The notes beneath the pieces were generated by a model. It was not told the DNA's origin. It did not search any database and was given only the letters and a program-made list of their open reading frames with translations. This document shows, piece by piece, positions 42,796 to 51,374 of a stretch of DNA of 53,933 nt. Numbering within the stretch: position 1 is the stretch's first letter; every line of letters starts with the position of its first letter. The stretch lies in NCBI RefSeq assembly GCF_006483445.1, contig NZ_PPPT01000195.1, forward strand, positions 1-53,933, given 5' to 3'. The translations under genes were made by a program, and so were the position numbers. The stretch comes from Bradyrhizobium guangdongense (GTDB taxonomy: Bacteria > Pseudomonadota > Alphaproteobacteria > Rhizobiales > Xanthobacteraceae).

Positions 42796-43932
42796 ATGAA
42801 GCACATCACCTGCATTGAAGACCTGCGCGAGCTGCACAAGCGGCGCGTGCCGAAGGCGTTCTTCGACTATTGCGACCGCGGCTCCTATGCCGAGGAGACG
42901 CTGCGCGCCAACCGCGAGGATCTTCAGCACATCAAGTTTCGCCAGCGCATCCTGGTCGACGTCTCCAAGCGCGATACGTCGACGACGATCCTCGGCGAGC
43001 CCTCGACCATGCCGCTGATCCTGGCGCCGGTCGGCCTATTGGGCATGCAGCATGGCGACGGCGAGATCCACGCCTGCCGCGCCGCGCAGGCCGCCGGCAT
43101 TCCGTTCACGCAGTCGACGATGTCGATCTGCTCGATCGAGGACATCGCCGCCAATGTCGAGAAGCCGTTCTGGTTCCAGCTCTACGTGATGAAGGACCGC
43201 GGCTTCATCAAGGAGTTGATCCAGCGCGCTGCGGCCGCCAAGTGCAGCGCGCTGGTGCTGACGGTGGACCTGCAGGTGATCGGACAGCGCCACGCCGACA
43301 TCAAGAACGGCATGACAATCCCGCCCGAATGGACGCTGTCGAAATTCATCGACTTCGCGACCAAGCCCGCCTGGGTCTCCGGCGTGCTGCGCGGCAAGCG
43401 CCGCACCTTCGGCAACATCGCCGGCCACGTGAAGAACACCGAGGACCTCAACCGGCTCGCGGAATGGACGGCGTCGCAGTTCGACACCTCGCTGAACTGG
43501 AAGGACGTCGACTGGATCCGCAGCATCTGGCCGGGCAAGCTCGTCATCAAGGGCATTCTGGACGTCGAGGATGCCGAGGAAGCGGCCAAGACCGGCGCGC
43601 AGGCGCTGGTCGTCTCCAACCATGGCGGCCGCCAGCTCGACGGCGCACCGTCCTCGATCGAGGTGCTGCCCGAGATCGCCGACGCAGTCGGCTCCAAGAT
43701 GGAGATCATGTTCGACGGCGGCATCCGCTCCGGCCAGGACGTGGCCCGCGCACTCGCGCTCGGCGCAAAGTCCTGCATGATCGGCCGCGCTTATGCCTAT
43801 GGTCTGGGTGCCGGCGGCCAGGCCGGCGTCGCCAAGGCGATCGACATCATCCAGAAAGAGCTGCTCACCACCATGGGCCTGTGCGGCGTCAACAAGGTGG
43901 ACGAGATCGACGATCACATCATTGCGGTGTAA
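42796..43932 (+). CDS. lldD: L-lactate dehydrogenase (FMN-dependent) or related alpha-hydroxy-acid oxidase
   Basis: 378 residues of the FMN alpha-hydroxy-acid dehydrogenase family. The catalytic His276 lies in SNHGGRQLDG; LTVDLQVIGQRH, KGILDVEDA (FMN-contacting Lys) and FDGGIRSGQDV are conserved. It oxidises L-lactate to pyruvate and passes electrons to the respiratory chain at the membrane; glycolate or mandelate are possible alternatives. GGGGAAA precedes the ATG at 42796. A palindromic repeat lies just after its stop. Confidence 0.9.
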   Translation: MKHITCIEDLRELHKRRVPKAFFDYCDRGSYAEETLRANREDLQHIKFRQRILVDVSKRDTSTTILGEPSTMPLILAPVGLLGMQHGDGEIHACRAAQAAGIPFTQSTMSICSIEDIAANVEKPFWFQLYVMKDRGFIKELIQRAAAAKCSALVLTVDLQVIGQRHADIKNGMTIPPEWTLSKFIDFATKPAWVSGVLRGKRRTFGNIAGHVKNTEDLNRLAEWTASQFDTSLNWKDVDWIRSIWPGKLVIKGILDVEDAEEAAKTGAQALVVSNHGGRQLDGAPSSIEVLPEIADAVGSKMEIMFDGGIRSGQDVARALALGAKSCMIGRAYAYGLGAGGQAGVAKAIDIIQKELLTTMGLCGVNKVDEIDDHIIAV

Positions 43933-43937
43933 TCCGC

Positions 43938-44055
43938 CGTAGGGTGGGTTAGCTCTGCGGTTGCGCGAAGCGCAATCCGCTGAGCGTAACCCACCAACTT
44001 CGAGCCGCATTTGCGGAAGCATGGTGGGTTACGGCTTCGCCTAACCCACCCTACG
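43938..44055. repeat. Nested palindromic repeat between convergent genes
   Basis: A perfect 15-base outer inverted repeat, CGTAGGGTGGGTTAG at 43938-43952 and CTAACCCACCCTACG at 44041-44055, encloses CGTAACCCACCA at 43985-43996 with TGGTGGGTTACG at 44022-44033, and a third hairpin around 43957-43980. GTAGGGTGGGTTA with CCCACCCTAC is a family I recall as widely dispersed in Bradyrhizobium and Rhodopseudomonas. It fills the gap between the lldD stop and the convergent gene. Confidence 0.85.
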
Positions 44056-44062
44056 AAGCACC

Positions 44063-44689
44063 TCACATCGGCGGCGTCACGCCATCCCTGCCGACATTGA
44101 CGCGGCCCGCCTCCAGCGAGCCGTCTTCCTTCTTCGCCGCGCCAAAGATGATCAGCTTGGCACCCGGCTTCACCTCGCTCTTGTCGGCTGCGACGAAGGT
44201 GACGACCGGCGTGTCCGGCGGCACCACAACCTTCTTCTCGCCGTCCTTGTACTTGACCAGGATGTTCTGGCCATCGGTGCCCTTGACCGTCTGCGCGACC
44301 GTCGCATTGGTCATGGTCGAATTGGGCAGCGCATCCCAGGGACGAAAGCCTTCGGCGGCGCCGCGCTGGTTCTCCGGGAAGATGTGCACCGCGATCGCCC
44401 GCTGGGTGCCGTCGGGCTCCGGCATCGCGGTGACGCCGATATAGGACCCCTCCTTGATCTCCGAGAGATCCGTCTTGACGACGGCGAAGACGGCGACATT
44501 GTCGGTCATGCGCACCTTCGCGTCGCTGCCCTCGCGCGTCTTGATGCCGAGCGTGTTGCCGTCAACCGTTTCGATGGTGCCGCGGATACGGACCGTCGGG
44601 GCCTGCTGGGCGATGGCACAGAGGGAAGACAGGGCCACCATCGCGACAGCGACGAGCGGACGCGCAAACGTCTGACGTTGAACGGGCAT
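44063..44689 (-). CDS. Exported hypothetical protein
   Basis: 208 residues with a signal peptide (1-27, hydrophobic AVAMVALSSLCAIA) and a strand-rich mature part with two similar halves, each containing a VRI/ILV-type strand then a Gly/Asp turn (RIRGTIETVDGNTLGIKT, ILVKYKDGEKKVVVPPDTP). It resembles small OB-like periplasmic proteins of the DUF5666 kind, a weak comparison. The ATG at 44689 is chosen because it begins the signal peptide. It follows aroE by 56 bases on the same strand. Confidence 0.78.
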   Translation of the reverse strand: MPVQRQTFARPLVAVAMVALSSLCAIAQQAPTVRIRGTIETVDGNTLGIKTREGSDAKVRMTDNVAVFAVVKTDLSEIKEGSYIGVTAMPEPDGTQRAIAVHIFPENQRGAAEGFRPWDALPNSTMTNATVAQTVKGTDGQNILVKYKDGEKKVVVPPDTPVVTFVAADKSEVKPGAKLIIFGAAKKEDGSLEAGRVNVGRDGVTPPM

Positions 44690-44745
44690 GATGACTCTCC
44701 GATTGTCCCACGAGAGCAAGACCCCGGACGTCGCCCGATATTCGC

Positions 44746-45579
44746 TCAAGACTTTGTGAGATCGGCCTCGACCAGCGCACGCAGTTCCGCCGTGACCTCG
44801 GGGCGCTTGCCGAACCACAGCTCAAAGCCGCGCACCGCCTGGTGCAAGAGCATGCCGAGCCCATCGGCGGTCTTCAGGCCCCGCGCCGTCGCGGCTGCGA
44901 GCAGCGGCGTGACCAGGGGAACATAGACGAGATCGGCCACGACGGCGTCTTGCGGCAAGCGTGTCACGTCGATCTCCAGCGCGGGCTGGCCGTGCATGCC
45001 GAGCGAAGTCGTGTTGACGAGCAGTCTTGCGCGCGGCAGCACGTCGGCGACAGCACTCCACGCGATCGGATTCACGCGCGGCCCGAACTCCTTCGCCAGC
45101 GCCTCGGCGCGCGCGACGGTACGGTTGGCGAGATGCACGCGTCCGATGCCACGCTCCAAAAGGCCGAACACGACGGCGCGCGAGGAGCCGCCCGCCCCCA
45201 GCACCAGCGCCTCCTTGCCTTTGTCCCAGCCCGGCGCACTGGCGTCGAGATTGTTGACGAAGCCTTCGACGTCGGTGTTGGTCGAGCGCAGCTCGCCATT
45301 TGCAAACCAGAGCGTGTTGGCGGCGCCGATCGCCCTGGCGCGCGCGTCGGGGGTCGAGAGCGCGAGCACGCCCTCCTTGTGCGGGAGGGTGACGTTGGCG
45401 CCGACGAAGCCGCGCAGCGACAGCCGCAGCACGAAGTCGCGCAGATCGTCCGGCGGGACGGCCTCGATGACATAGCCGCCCTCGATGCCGAGCGTGCGCA
45501 GCCAATAGCGATGGATCAGCGGCGAGCGCGAATGCGCAGCCGGCCATCCGATCAAGCACGCAGCAGGCACCTTGGACAC
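44746..45579 (-). CDS. aroE: Shikimate dehydrogenase
   Basis: 277 residues. Shikimate-binding Ser17 and Ser19 in SRSPLIH, catalytic Lys68 (NVTLPHK) and Asp103 (NTDVEGF), the NADP-binding GAGGSSRAV and the C-terminal LHQAVRGFELWFG are intact. It reduces 3-dehydroshikimate in aromatic amino acid synthesis. The GTG at 45579 with AAGGGGAG directly upstream is preferred to the ATG at 45612. In rhizobia the housekeeping copy usually sits with maf, coaE and dnaQ; those are absent, so this could be a second copy or a relative acting on quinate. Confidence 0.88.
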   Translation of the reverse strand: MSKVPAACLIGWPAAHSRSPLIHRYWLRTLGIEGGYVIEAVPPDDLRDFVLRLSLRGFVGANVTLPHKEGVLALSTPDARARAIGAANTLWFANGELRSTNTDVEGFVNNLDASAPGWDKGKEALVLGAGGSSRAVVFGLLERGIGRVHLANRTVARAEALAKEFGPRVNPIAWSAVADVLPRARLLVNTTSLGMHGQPALEIDVTRLPQDAVVADLVYVPLVTPLLAAATARGLKTADGLGMLLHQAVRGFELWFGKRPEVTAELRALVEADLTKS

Positions 45580-45901
45580 GACGCTCCCCTTGCACGGTCC
45601 CTCCCGGGACATTGTTGCAGGCGATCCATTTCGCGTCCCGGCGGCACTGTCAAGCAGGCGGACGGCGCATCACGGCAGGGGCATCAGGGATGCCGTCGGC
45701 CACGACAGATGATCACGGCGATGCCCGCGGTGGGGAGCCCACGATGTCACGCCCGAGGCGATCGCAATTGCCATCGACAGCGGCAGCCCGTGTGTTCGCG
45801 CGTGATGCTCACGCGCCCTGCAATGCTCCGATGCGGCGTGCGGCGTAATCCCGTCGCGACGATGCGCCAGCTCATGCTTCCTGGCACGATCATCGCCGGG
45901 A
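45580..45901. other. Intergenic region between aroE and the XRE regulator
   Basis: 322 bases with no intact gene. It contains a minus-strand stretch with SulP-like coding traces, listed separately. The aroE promoter or readthrough from the XRE gene must also lie here; no clear promoter or terminator was found. Confidence 0.4.
45705..45789 (-). pseudogene. Probable remnant of a SulP-family transporter
   Basis: Minus-strand translation of 45789-45748 reads GLPLSMAIAIASGV, close to the first conserved helix of SulP anion transporters (LPLAMAFAIASGV). After a frame change, 45745-45710 gives PTAGIAVII, which fits the next stretch (PEAGIFTAII). Both frames soon reach stops and nothing else recognisable surrounds them. 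The XRE regulator downstream is of a type I recall beside SulP genes. This is pattern recognition on short segments and may be chance. Confidence 0.33.
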
Positions 45902-46174
45902 TCATGCCCCCACCCGGCGCGGCGGCCCCGGCTCCTTCAGGCGAACGCCACGCCCACCGCTTTCGCTGCGCGCCTGCTCGCCGATCAAATCGACGCCGGC
46001 CCGGTCGAACGCTTCGACCACCTTCATCAGCGTCTCGACCACGCCGCGAACATTGCCGGTCGAGGCCTCCATCCGCTGGATGGTCGGCAGCGAAACGCCG
46101 GCGAGTTCAGCCAGGGTTTTCTGGTCGATGCCGAGCAGCGCCCGGGCTGCCCGCATTTGGAACGACGTGATCAC
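45902..46174 (-). CDS. Small XRE-family transcriptional regulator
   Basis: 90 residues with a single helix-turn-helix domain (about 7-60): QMRAARALLGID, KTLAELAGVSLPTIQRME and a following helix ending GVDLIGE, then a basic Gly/Arg-rich tail. Regulators of this kind, with the MITSFQMRAARALLG start, are common in Rhizobiales. The start is a GTG at 46174; an ATG at 46156 is possible. The upstream region is strikingly AT-rich with palindromes, suggesting autoregulation. Confidence 0.85.
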   Translation of the reverse strand: MITSFQMRAARALLGIDQKTLAELAGVSLPTIQRMEASTGNVRGVVETLMKVVEAFDRAGVDLIGEQARSESGGRGVRLKEPGPPRRVGA

Positions 46175-46196
46175 CCCTGCCTCACATATGGAGATT

Positions 46197-46240
46197 TATT
46201 ATTGATATCTAATACTAGGACAGTGATGTTAAATACATCA
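46197..46240. promoter_or_regulatory. AT-rich promoter region with palindromes upstream of the XRE gene
   Basis: TGATGT at 46224-46229 and ACATCA at 46235-46240 form a perfect inverted repeat with spacer TAAAT, and TATT-GATATC-TAATA at 46200-46214 is an imperfect one. The stretch 46185-46245 is far more AT-rich than its surroundings, as expected for a promoter, and the palindromes are plausible sites for the dimeric XRE regulator encoded next to it. Confidence 0.5.
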
Positions 46241-46312
46241 TTCGACTGAGAACGCAAGCTCTCGCACGAAGGGCCGGGAGACGCATCCACCGCGGACGAT
46301 AGGGGCAGCCGC

Positions 46313-46687
46313 TCAGCAGCGGGTGAAGCGTGCGGAGTCGCGCCGTTTCGGTGCGCTTGGATCCGTGCGTGAGAACGCCGCAGCGATGGTGCCGCCGCTC
46401 ACCTTGCCCGAAAACGTTCCGGCGCCGCGCGAGAATGTCGCGTTCATCGTGATCTGCGAACCCGTCAACGTTCCGTTGCCCGAGCCCGAGAACGTGGCGC
46501 CGTCCCTCGTCTTGCCATTGATGGATGCGCTGACGTTCGATCCGTTCTGCTGCAAGGACATTTGCCAGACGAAACCGCTCGCCCAGGTGCCGCAATACGT
46601 GCCCGAAACGGACGGCGCATCCTGCGCAATGGCGTCGGTTGCAACAAGCGCAAGCAAGGCCGCGCCTGCGACAAGGCGAATGCTCAC
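46313..46687 (-). CDS. Small exported hypothetical protein
   Basis: 124 residues with a signal peptide (1-22, cleavage after AIA). The mature part is rich in Ser, Thr and Gly and has alternating strands (SGTYCGTWASGFVWQMSLQ, SASINGKTRDGATFSGSGNG, ATFSRGAGTFSGKVSGG), with cysteines near both ends that could form a disulfide. It looks like a small periplasmic beta-barrel or sandwich. The start is a GTG with GGAGGGGG close upstream. Family not recognised. Confidence 0.75.
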   Translation of the reverse strand: MSIRLVAGAALLALVATDAIAQDAPSVSGTYCGTWASGFVWQMSLQQNGSNVSASINGKTRDGATFSGSGNGTLTGSQITMNATFSRGAGTFSGKVSGGTIAAAFSRTDPSAPKRRDSARFTRC

Positions 46688-46767
46688 GACCCCCTCCCCA
46701 GTCCTGTTCGATCACGCAAACGAACTCACGACGCCTGCGAGGGCGTCATGAGTCCGATTGCAGCACG

Positions 46768-48816
46768 TTACGCCGCGTCGCGATGCGCGGCGATGATCTG
46801 GTCGGCGGCGCGCCCGGTCACCTCGGCCATATGGTCGAACTGGCGCGTAAAGCTGCCGGCACCGGCGGTGGCCGACCGCAACTCCACGATCAGTTCGCCG
46901 ATCTCGGCCTCCGGCATCATGGCGCGAACCGAATCCCAGCCGCTCCAGCCGTCGCGGGTGTCGAAGCCGAGGATCTGGCCGCGCCGTGCCGACAGGATCG
47001 CGTTGATCTTGGCGGTGGCGTCGGTCGGACAGACGATCTCGACCACGTAGATCGGCTCCAGCAGCACCGGCTGGCACTGCGGCAGGCCTTCGTTGAGCCC
47101 GATCCGCGCCGCCGTGCGGAAGGCGAGATCGGAGGAGTCGACGCTGTGGTAGGAGCCGTCGGTCAGCGTCACCTGCAAATCGGTGACGGGGAAGCCGAGC
47201 GGGCCGCGCGTCAACCCGTCGACGACGCCTTCCTCCACTGCGCCGATGTAGTTGCGCGGCACCGCGCCGCCGACAACTTTCTCGGCGAACTTGAAGCCGT
47301 CGCCGCGCGGCAGCGGCTTGATCTCGAGCACCACGTCGCCGAACTGGCCGTGGCCGCCGGACTGCTTCTTGTGCCGGCCGCGCTGGGTGATCGGCTTGCG
47401 GATGGTTTCCTGGTAACCGATCCCGGGCGGGTGCGATTTCACGCCGACGCCAAAGCGGTCGCGCAGACGTTCGCTCGCGACACGCAAATGCATCTCGCCC
47501 TGTCCCCACAACACGGTGTCGTGGGTCTGGGCGTTCTGCACGATCCCGAGCGAGGGATCCTCCTCGTGCAGCCGGGCCAAGGCCTGGCCGAGCTTGACGT
47601 CGTCCTTGCGATCGTTGGCCGCGACCGAGATCGCCAGCACCGGCGGGACCGGCTCCACCGCGATCAGCGAGGCCGGCTGGGTCTTGCCGCTGGAGAGCGT
47701 ATCGCCGGTCTTGATCGGATCGAGCTTGCCGAGCGCCACCGTATCACCGGCTTCCGCCGACGGACGCTTGCTGTCATAGGCACCGCTGACGGCAAGGATG
47801 CCGGACACGCGGCTCGCCCCTCCCGATGAGGATTGCAGCGTGGCGCCGTCGTCGAGATGGCCGGCGAGCAGCCGGGTCAGCGACAGCTTGCCGCCATGCT
47901 GCAGATGCAGCGTCTTGAAGACGTAGCCGAGCGCGTCCTTGCTTTCGGGCGCGCCGAGGCGCTTTGCGGTCTCGGCGATTCCAGGCGCCTCGTGACGCAG
48001 CGCCTTCATCAGCCGCAACACGCCGTTCTCGCGCGAGGCCGCGCCCAGCAGCACCGGGCAGATCAGGCCTTCGCGCAGTTCGCGCGCGAGGTCGTCGAAC
48101 ACGGCGTCACGCGGCGGCTGGATGTCCTCGAGCAACTGCTCCATCAGCGCATCGTCGTGATCGGCGAGCTTCTCCAGCATCGAGAAGCGGGCCTCCTTCT
48201 CGCGATCGAGATCGCCGCCTTCGAGCGCGACCACCTCGGATGCCTTGTGCTCGCGATAGATGAAGGCGCGTTCGAGCGCGAGGTCGACAAATCCCTCGAT
48301 CAGCTCACCCTTCCAGATCGGGATCTGCCGCAGCACCAGCGGCACGCGCGAGGCCGGCTGCAGCATCGCGAGCGTCTCGCGGATGCGCTTGTTGGCGCGA
48401 TCGATCTTGTTGAGGAACAGGAAACGCGGGATCTTCATCTCCTCCAGCTCGCGCAGGATGATCTGAAGCTGCGGCAGCTTCTTCTCGTCGGCCTCGCAGA
48501 CCACGACCGCGGCGTCGACCGCAGGAAGCGCGGCGCGCATGTCGTGGGCGAATTCGACGGAACCGGGACAATCGAGGAAGGTGTAGCTGTCGCCCATGAA
48601 ACTCGTGGTGGCAGCAGTGAGGCCGACGGTCATCTTGTGATGACGGGCCTCCGGACTGGCGTCGCCCACCGAGGTACCGGCGTCGACGCTGCCGGCGCGC
48701 GGGATCGCGCCCGTTCGCGCCATGATCGCTTCAAGAAGAGTGGTTTTACCGCTTTGGAAAGGGCCCACCAGCGCGATGCACCGTGGACCGCGGGGACTTC
48801 TGACGTCTTGTCCCAT
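46768..48816 (-). CDS. EF-G-like translational GTPase (FusA paralogue)
   Basis: 682 residues with the five-domain order of elongation factor G: GTPase domain with P loop GPFQSGKT (18-25) and NKID (136-139), domain II, and the EF-G domains III-V including the QFGDVVLEIKPL and PIYVVEIVCP segments. The switch II motif reads DCPGS (82-86) where EF-G has DTPGH, so the catalytic His is Ser86. This marks the EF-G-like subfamily and not the housekeeping fusA. It may act in ribosome recycling or stress, or have lost fast GTP hydrolysis. It lies alone between two small exported-protein genes. Confidence 0.9.
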   Translation of the reverse strand: MGQDVRSPRGPRCIALVGPFQSGKTTLLEAIMARTGAIPRAGSVDAGTSVGDASPEARHHKMTVGLTAATTSFMGDSYTFLDCPGSVEFAHDMRAALPAVDAAVVVCEADEKKLPQLQIILRELEEMKIPRFLFLNKIDRANKRIRETLAMLQPASRVPLVLRQIPIWKGELIEGFVDLALERAFIYREHKASEVVALEGGDLDREKEARFSMLEKLADHDDALMEQLLEDIQPPRDAVFDDLARELREGLICPVLLGAASRENGVLRLMKALRHEAPGIAETAKRLGAPESKDALGYVFKTLHLQHGGKLSLTRLLAGHLDDGATLQSSSGGASRVSGILAVSGAYDSKRPSAEAGDTVALGKLDPIKTGDTLSSGKTQPASLIAVEPVPPVLAISVAANDRKDDVKLGQALARLHEEDPSLGIVQNAQTHDTVLWGQGEMHLRVASERLRDRFGVGVKSHPPGIGYQETIRKPITQRGRHKKQSGGHGQFGDVVLEIKPLPRGDGFKFAEKVVGGAVPRNYIGAVEEGVVDGLTRGPLGFPVTDLQVTLTDGSYHSVDSSDLAFRTAARIGLNEGLPQCQPVLLEPIYVVEIVCPTDATAKINAILSARRGQILGFDTRDGWSGWDSVRAMMPEAEIGELIVELRSATAGAGSFTRQFDHMAEVTGRAADQIIAAHRDAA

Positions 48817-48937
48817 TCGCCGCCTCCTTCATCTGGAGCTCGGCCCGTGATTGGGTCGGCGCGACGATGCTCTGCCCGTCCTTTGATTTTGGCAAGCGCG
48901 AAAAATCGCTGCGGTGCGTCGTCCGTTAGGTCGAGTC

Positions 48938-49417
48938 TCAACGGCCGGGGCGGAGTTCCAGACTCTCCAGGCCGGCGGCGATGCTGACCCCGACCTGGCC
49001 CTGCACACTGAGCGGCTGGAGCGCGATCGAATTGTTGGAGCCGCCCACCAGCACGTTACCGCCGACGCCGACGCCCAGCGTCGCGCTGCCCTGCGCGCCG
49101 ACATAATTGCCCGACAGGTCGCCCGGTCCGAGCCGGTCCACCGGCGCGAACACGCCCCAGGCCAGCGCGGTTTCCTGGGTGATGCCGATGTCGAGGCCGA
49201 CCTTGCGAATGGTTGCGACGTAGCGGTCCTCCGGGAGGCCGTCGGCGCGCAGCACGCAACCGAGGTGGGTCACCGACCCCACGACGAAGCCGATGCTCGC
49301 GCCGCCGCGGCATTCGAGCACGCCGACCCGCACCATCCGCTGCTGCGCACCGGCCGCAACGATTGACGCAACGAGACTGGCGGCAACGAGCCCGGCGAGG
49401 GCGAATGAACGGCGCAT
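48938..49417 (-). CDS. DUF992 exported protein
   Basis: 159 residues with a signal peptide (1-24, cleavage after AGA) and the DUF992 pattern: VRVGVLECRGGASIGFVVGS, LGCVLRADG, and a Gly-rich C-terminal half with GNYVGAQGSATLGVGVGGNVL (split here by turns) ending in SLELRPGR. The family is frequent in Bradyrhizobium and of unknown function; the Gly-rich strands suggest an envelope role. GGAG lies eight bases before the ATG at 49417, which excludes the longer frame. Confidence 0.85.
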   Translation of the reverse strand: MRRSFALAGLVAASLVASIVAAGAQQRMVRVGVLECRGGASIGFVVGSVTHLGCVLRADGLPEDRYVATIRKVGLDIGITQETALAWGVFAPVDRLGPGDLSGNYVGAQGSATLGVGVGGNVLVGGSNNSIALQPLSVQGQVGVSIAAGLESLELRPGR

Positions 49418-49530
49418 GGGAAATCTCCGGCTGGAAATATGATGCAAGCGAAGGACGATCGGCGCAGCACAAGCAGCGCGCGATGCTCTATGCCATAACA
49501 TCCTCTGCGGTGCCAGATTGACCGGAGGCA

Positions 49531-49560
49531 TAAAAAAGGCCCGCGCGACGCGGGCCTTTT
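49531..49560. terminator. Strong bidirectional intrinsic terminator after the aminotransferase gene
   Basis: AAAAGGCCCGCG at 49534-49545 pairs perfectly with CGCGGGCCTTTT at 49549-49560 around a three-base loop, with a T-run on both strands. It ends the aminotransferase transcript 18 bases after its stop. Confidence 0.92.
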
Positions 49561-49578
49561 CTTCTGATGCGGTGTGGA

Positions 49579-50781
49579 TCAGCGCAGATTGCCGCAGAAG
49601 CGCTGGATGCGCTTGCAGGCGTCTTCGAGGTCCGAGGTCTTGGTGGCATAGGAGATACGGAATGCCGGGCCGAGGCCGAAGGCCGAGCCCTGCACCACGG
49701 CGACGCCTTCGGTCTCCAGCAGCTCGGTGACAAACTGCTCGTCATTGCCGATCACATTGCCCGACGGCGCCTTCTTGCCGATCGTGCCGGCGCAGGACGG
49801 ATAGACGTAGAACGCGCCTTCGGGACGCGGGCACTCGATGCCGTTGGCCTGGTTGAGCATGGAGACGACGAGGTCGCGCCGCTCCTTGAACACCTTGTTG
49901 TTGGCAGGGATGAAGGTCTGCGGACCGTTCAGCGCTTCCACCGACGCCCACTGCGCGATCGAGCACGGGTTCGAGGTCGACTGCGACTGGATGGTCGCCA
50001 TCGCCTTGATGAGCTGCGCCGGACCGCCGGCATAGCCGATGCGCCAGCCGGTCATGCAATAGGCCTTCGACACACCGTTCACGGTGAGCGTGCGGTCGTA
50101 GAGTTTCGGCTCGACCTGCGCGACGGTGGTGAACTGGAAGTCGTCATAGACGAGGTGCTCGTACATGTCGTCCGTCATCACCCAGACATGCGGATGCTTG
50201 ACCAGCACGTCGGTGAGCGCCTTGAGCTCGGCCTTGGTGTAGGCCGCGCCGGTCGGGTTCGACGGCGAGCACAGGATCACCCATTTGGTCTTCGGCGTGA
50301 TCGCGCGCTCCAGCGCTTCGGCCTGCAGCTTGAAACCGGTCGCGGCGGTACAGACCACCGACACCGGCTCGCCGCCGGCCAGCGCCACCATCTCGGGATA
50401 GCTGACCCAATAGGGCGCCGGAATGATCACCTCGTCACCCGGATTGATGGTCGCCATCAGCGCGTTGTAGAGCACCTGCTTGCCGCCGGTGCCGACGATG
50501 ATCTGGTTCGGCTTGTAGGCGAGACCATTCTCGCGCTGATACTTCGCGATGATCGCTTCCTTCAGCTCGGGAATGCCGTCGACCGCGGTGTACTTGGTCT
50601 TGCCGGCCTGGATCGCCTGGATCGCTGCCTGCTTGATGTTGTCGGGCGTGTCGAAGTCGGGTTCGCCGGCACCCAAGCCGATGACGTTGCGGCCCGCCGC
50701 TTTCAGCGCGCGTGCTTTATCCGTGACCGCGATGGTCGCGGACGGCTTCACACGGTCGAGCGCAGCGGCAAGGAAGGACAT
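49579..50781 (-). CDS. aatA: Aspartate aminotransferase-type enzyme (class I/II, PLP)
   Basis: 400 residues. GLGAGEPDFDTP at the N-terminus, CSPSNPTGAAYT, and the pyridoxal phosphate Lys in NGVSKAYCMTGWRIGYAGG identify the I-gamma/Ib aspartate aminotransferase subgroup found in rhizobia, which transfers the amino group between aspartate and 2-oxoglutarate; prephenate is an additional substrate of some members. AGGAG with six-base spacing supports the ATG at 50781 over 50787. The gene has a long upstream region and a strong terminator. Confidence 0.93.
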   Translation of the reverse strand: MSFLAAALDRVKPSATIAVTDKARALKAAGRNVIGLGAGEPDFDTPDNIKQAAIQAIQAGKTKYTAVDGIPELKEAIIAKYQRENGLAYKPNQIIVGTGGKQVLYNALMATINPGDEVIIPAPYWVSYPEMVALAGGEPVSVVCTAATGFKLQAEALERAITPKTKWVILCSPSNPTGAAYTKAELKALTDVLVKHPHVWVMTDDMYEHLVYDDFQFTTVAQVEPKLYDRTLTVNGVSKAYCMTGWRIGYAGGPAQLIKAMATIQSQSTSNPCSIAQWASVEALNGPQTFIPANNKVFKERRDLVVSMLNQANGIECPRPEGAFYVYPSCAGTIGKKAPSGNVIGNDEQFVTELLETEGVAVVQGSAFGLGPAFRISYATKTSDLEDACKRIQRFCGNLR

Positions 50782-51374
50782 CGTCATCTCCTGACAAGCG
50801 TCGTGAATCCAGTGTTGGTCACGACTCTGATTGTGGGAATGGAAACACCCTAGGACGGGTGGCGCTGCACCGCAAGAAACTTCCGCAATTGCCGCAAAAG
50901 TTTACGTGAGTGGCGAGGTCCACAGCCTCGGATTTGCGCAAGATTCGTAAATTTTCGCGGCAAAATGGCTCATTTCCGGCAAGGCCCGTCCTACCGACCG
51001 CGAGGCCTCGCCCGATCCGCAATTGCACCGAATGGATTGCTCCGAGCACGCCCAACGACGACCGCCGGTGGACCTTGACGACGAGCACGCAACACCAAGC
51101 GAGCCGTTACAAGTCTTGCGCCGGAGACTGCGATCATGCGACATGAATCGTGCTGCGCGCCGATGATTTGCAAGGGCGATCTAATTGTCGCGCAAGCGTG
51201 ATCTGAATTGTTTGGTTGCGTTGAAAAGATATTTCGCACGTTTGCAGTGCGGTAGAGTTTTCGAGTTTTTCTAGCGCCCGGGCCTTGCGGCAGATTCGCA
51301 TCGGCATCATTGTTTAGCCGCGTTGCGGGACGACATGTCCCGCGACCGTCGTCGTCAGGATTCAAAACAAGCGA
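50782..51374. other. Long divergent intergenic region without a recognised gene
   Basis: 593 bases between the divergent aminotransferase and glutathione transferase genes. Open frames here lack coding character. Around 51180-51280 the sequence is clearly more AT-rich than its surroundings. GCGGGAC (51325-51331) and GTCCCGC (51337-51343) form a perfect hairpin in the leader of the glutathione transferase gene. An untranslated RNA cannot be ruled out. Confidence 0.45.

Noticed and set aside
50819..51088. An 89-codon open frame in the long divergent gap
   Set aside because: It has no ribosome binding site, mixed composition and no signal peptide or motif, so it was left as non-coding.
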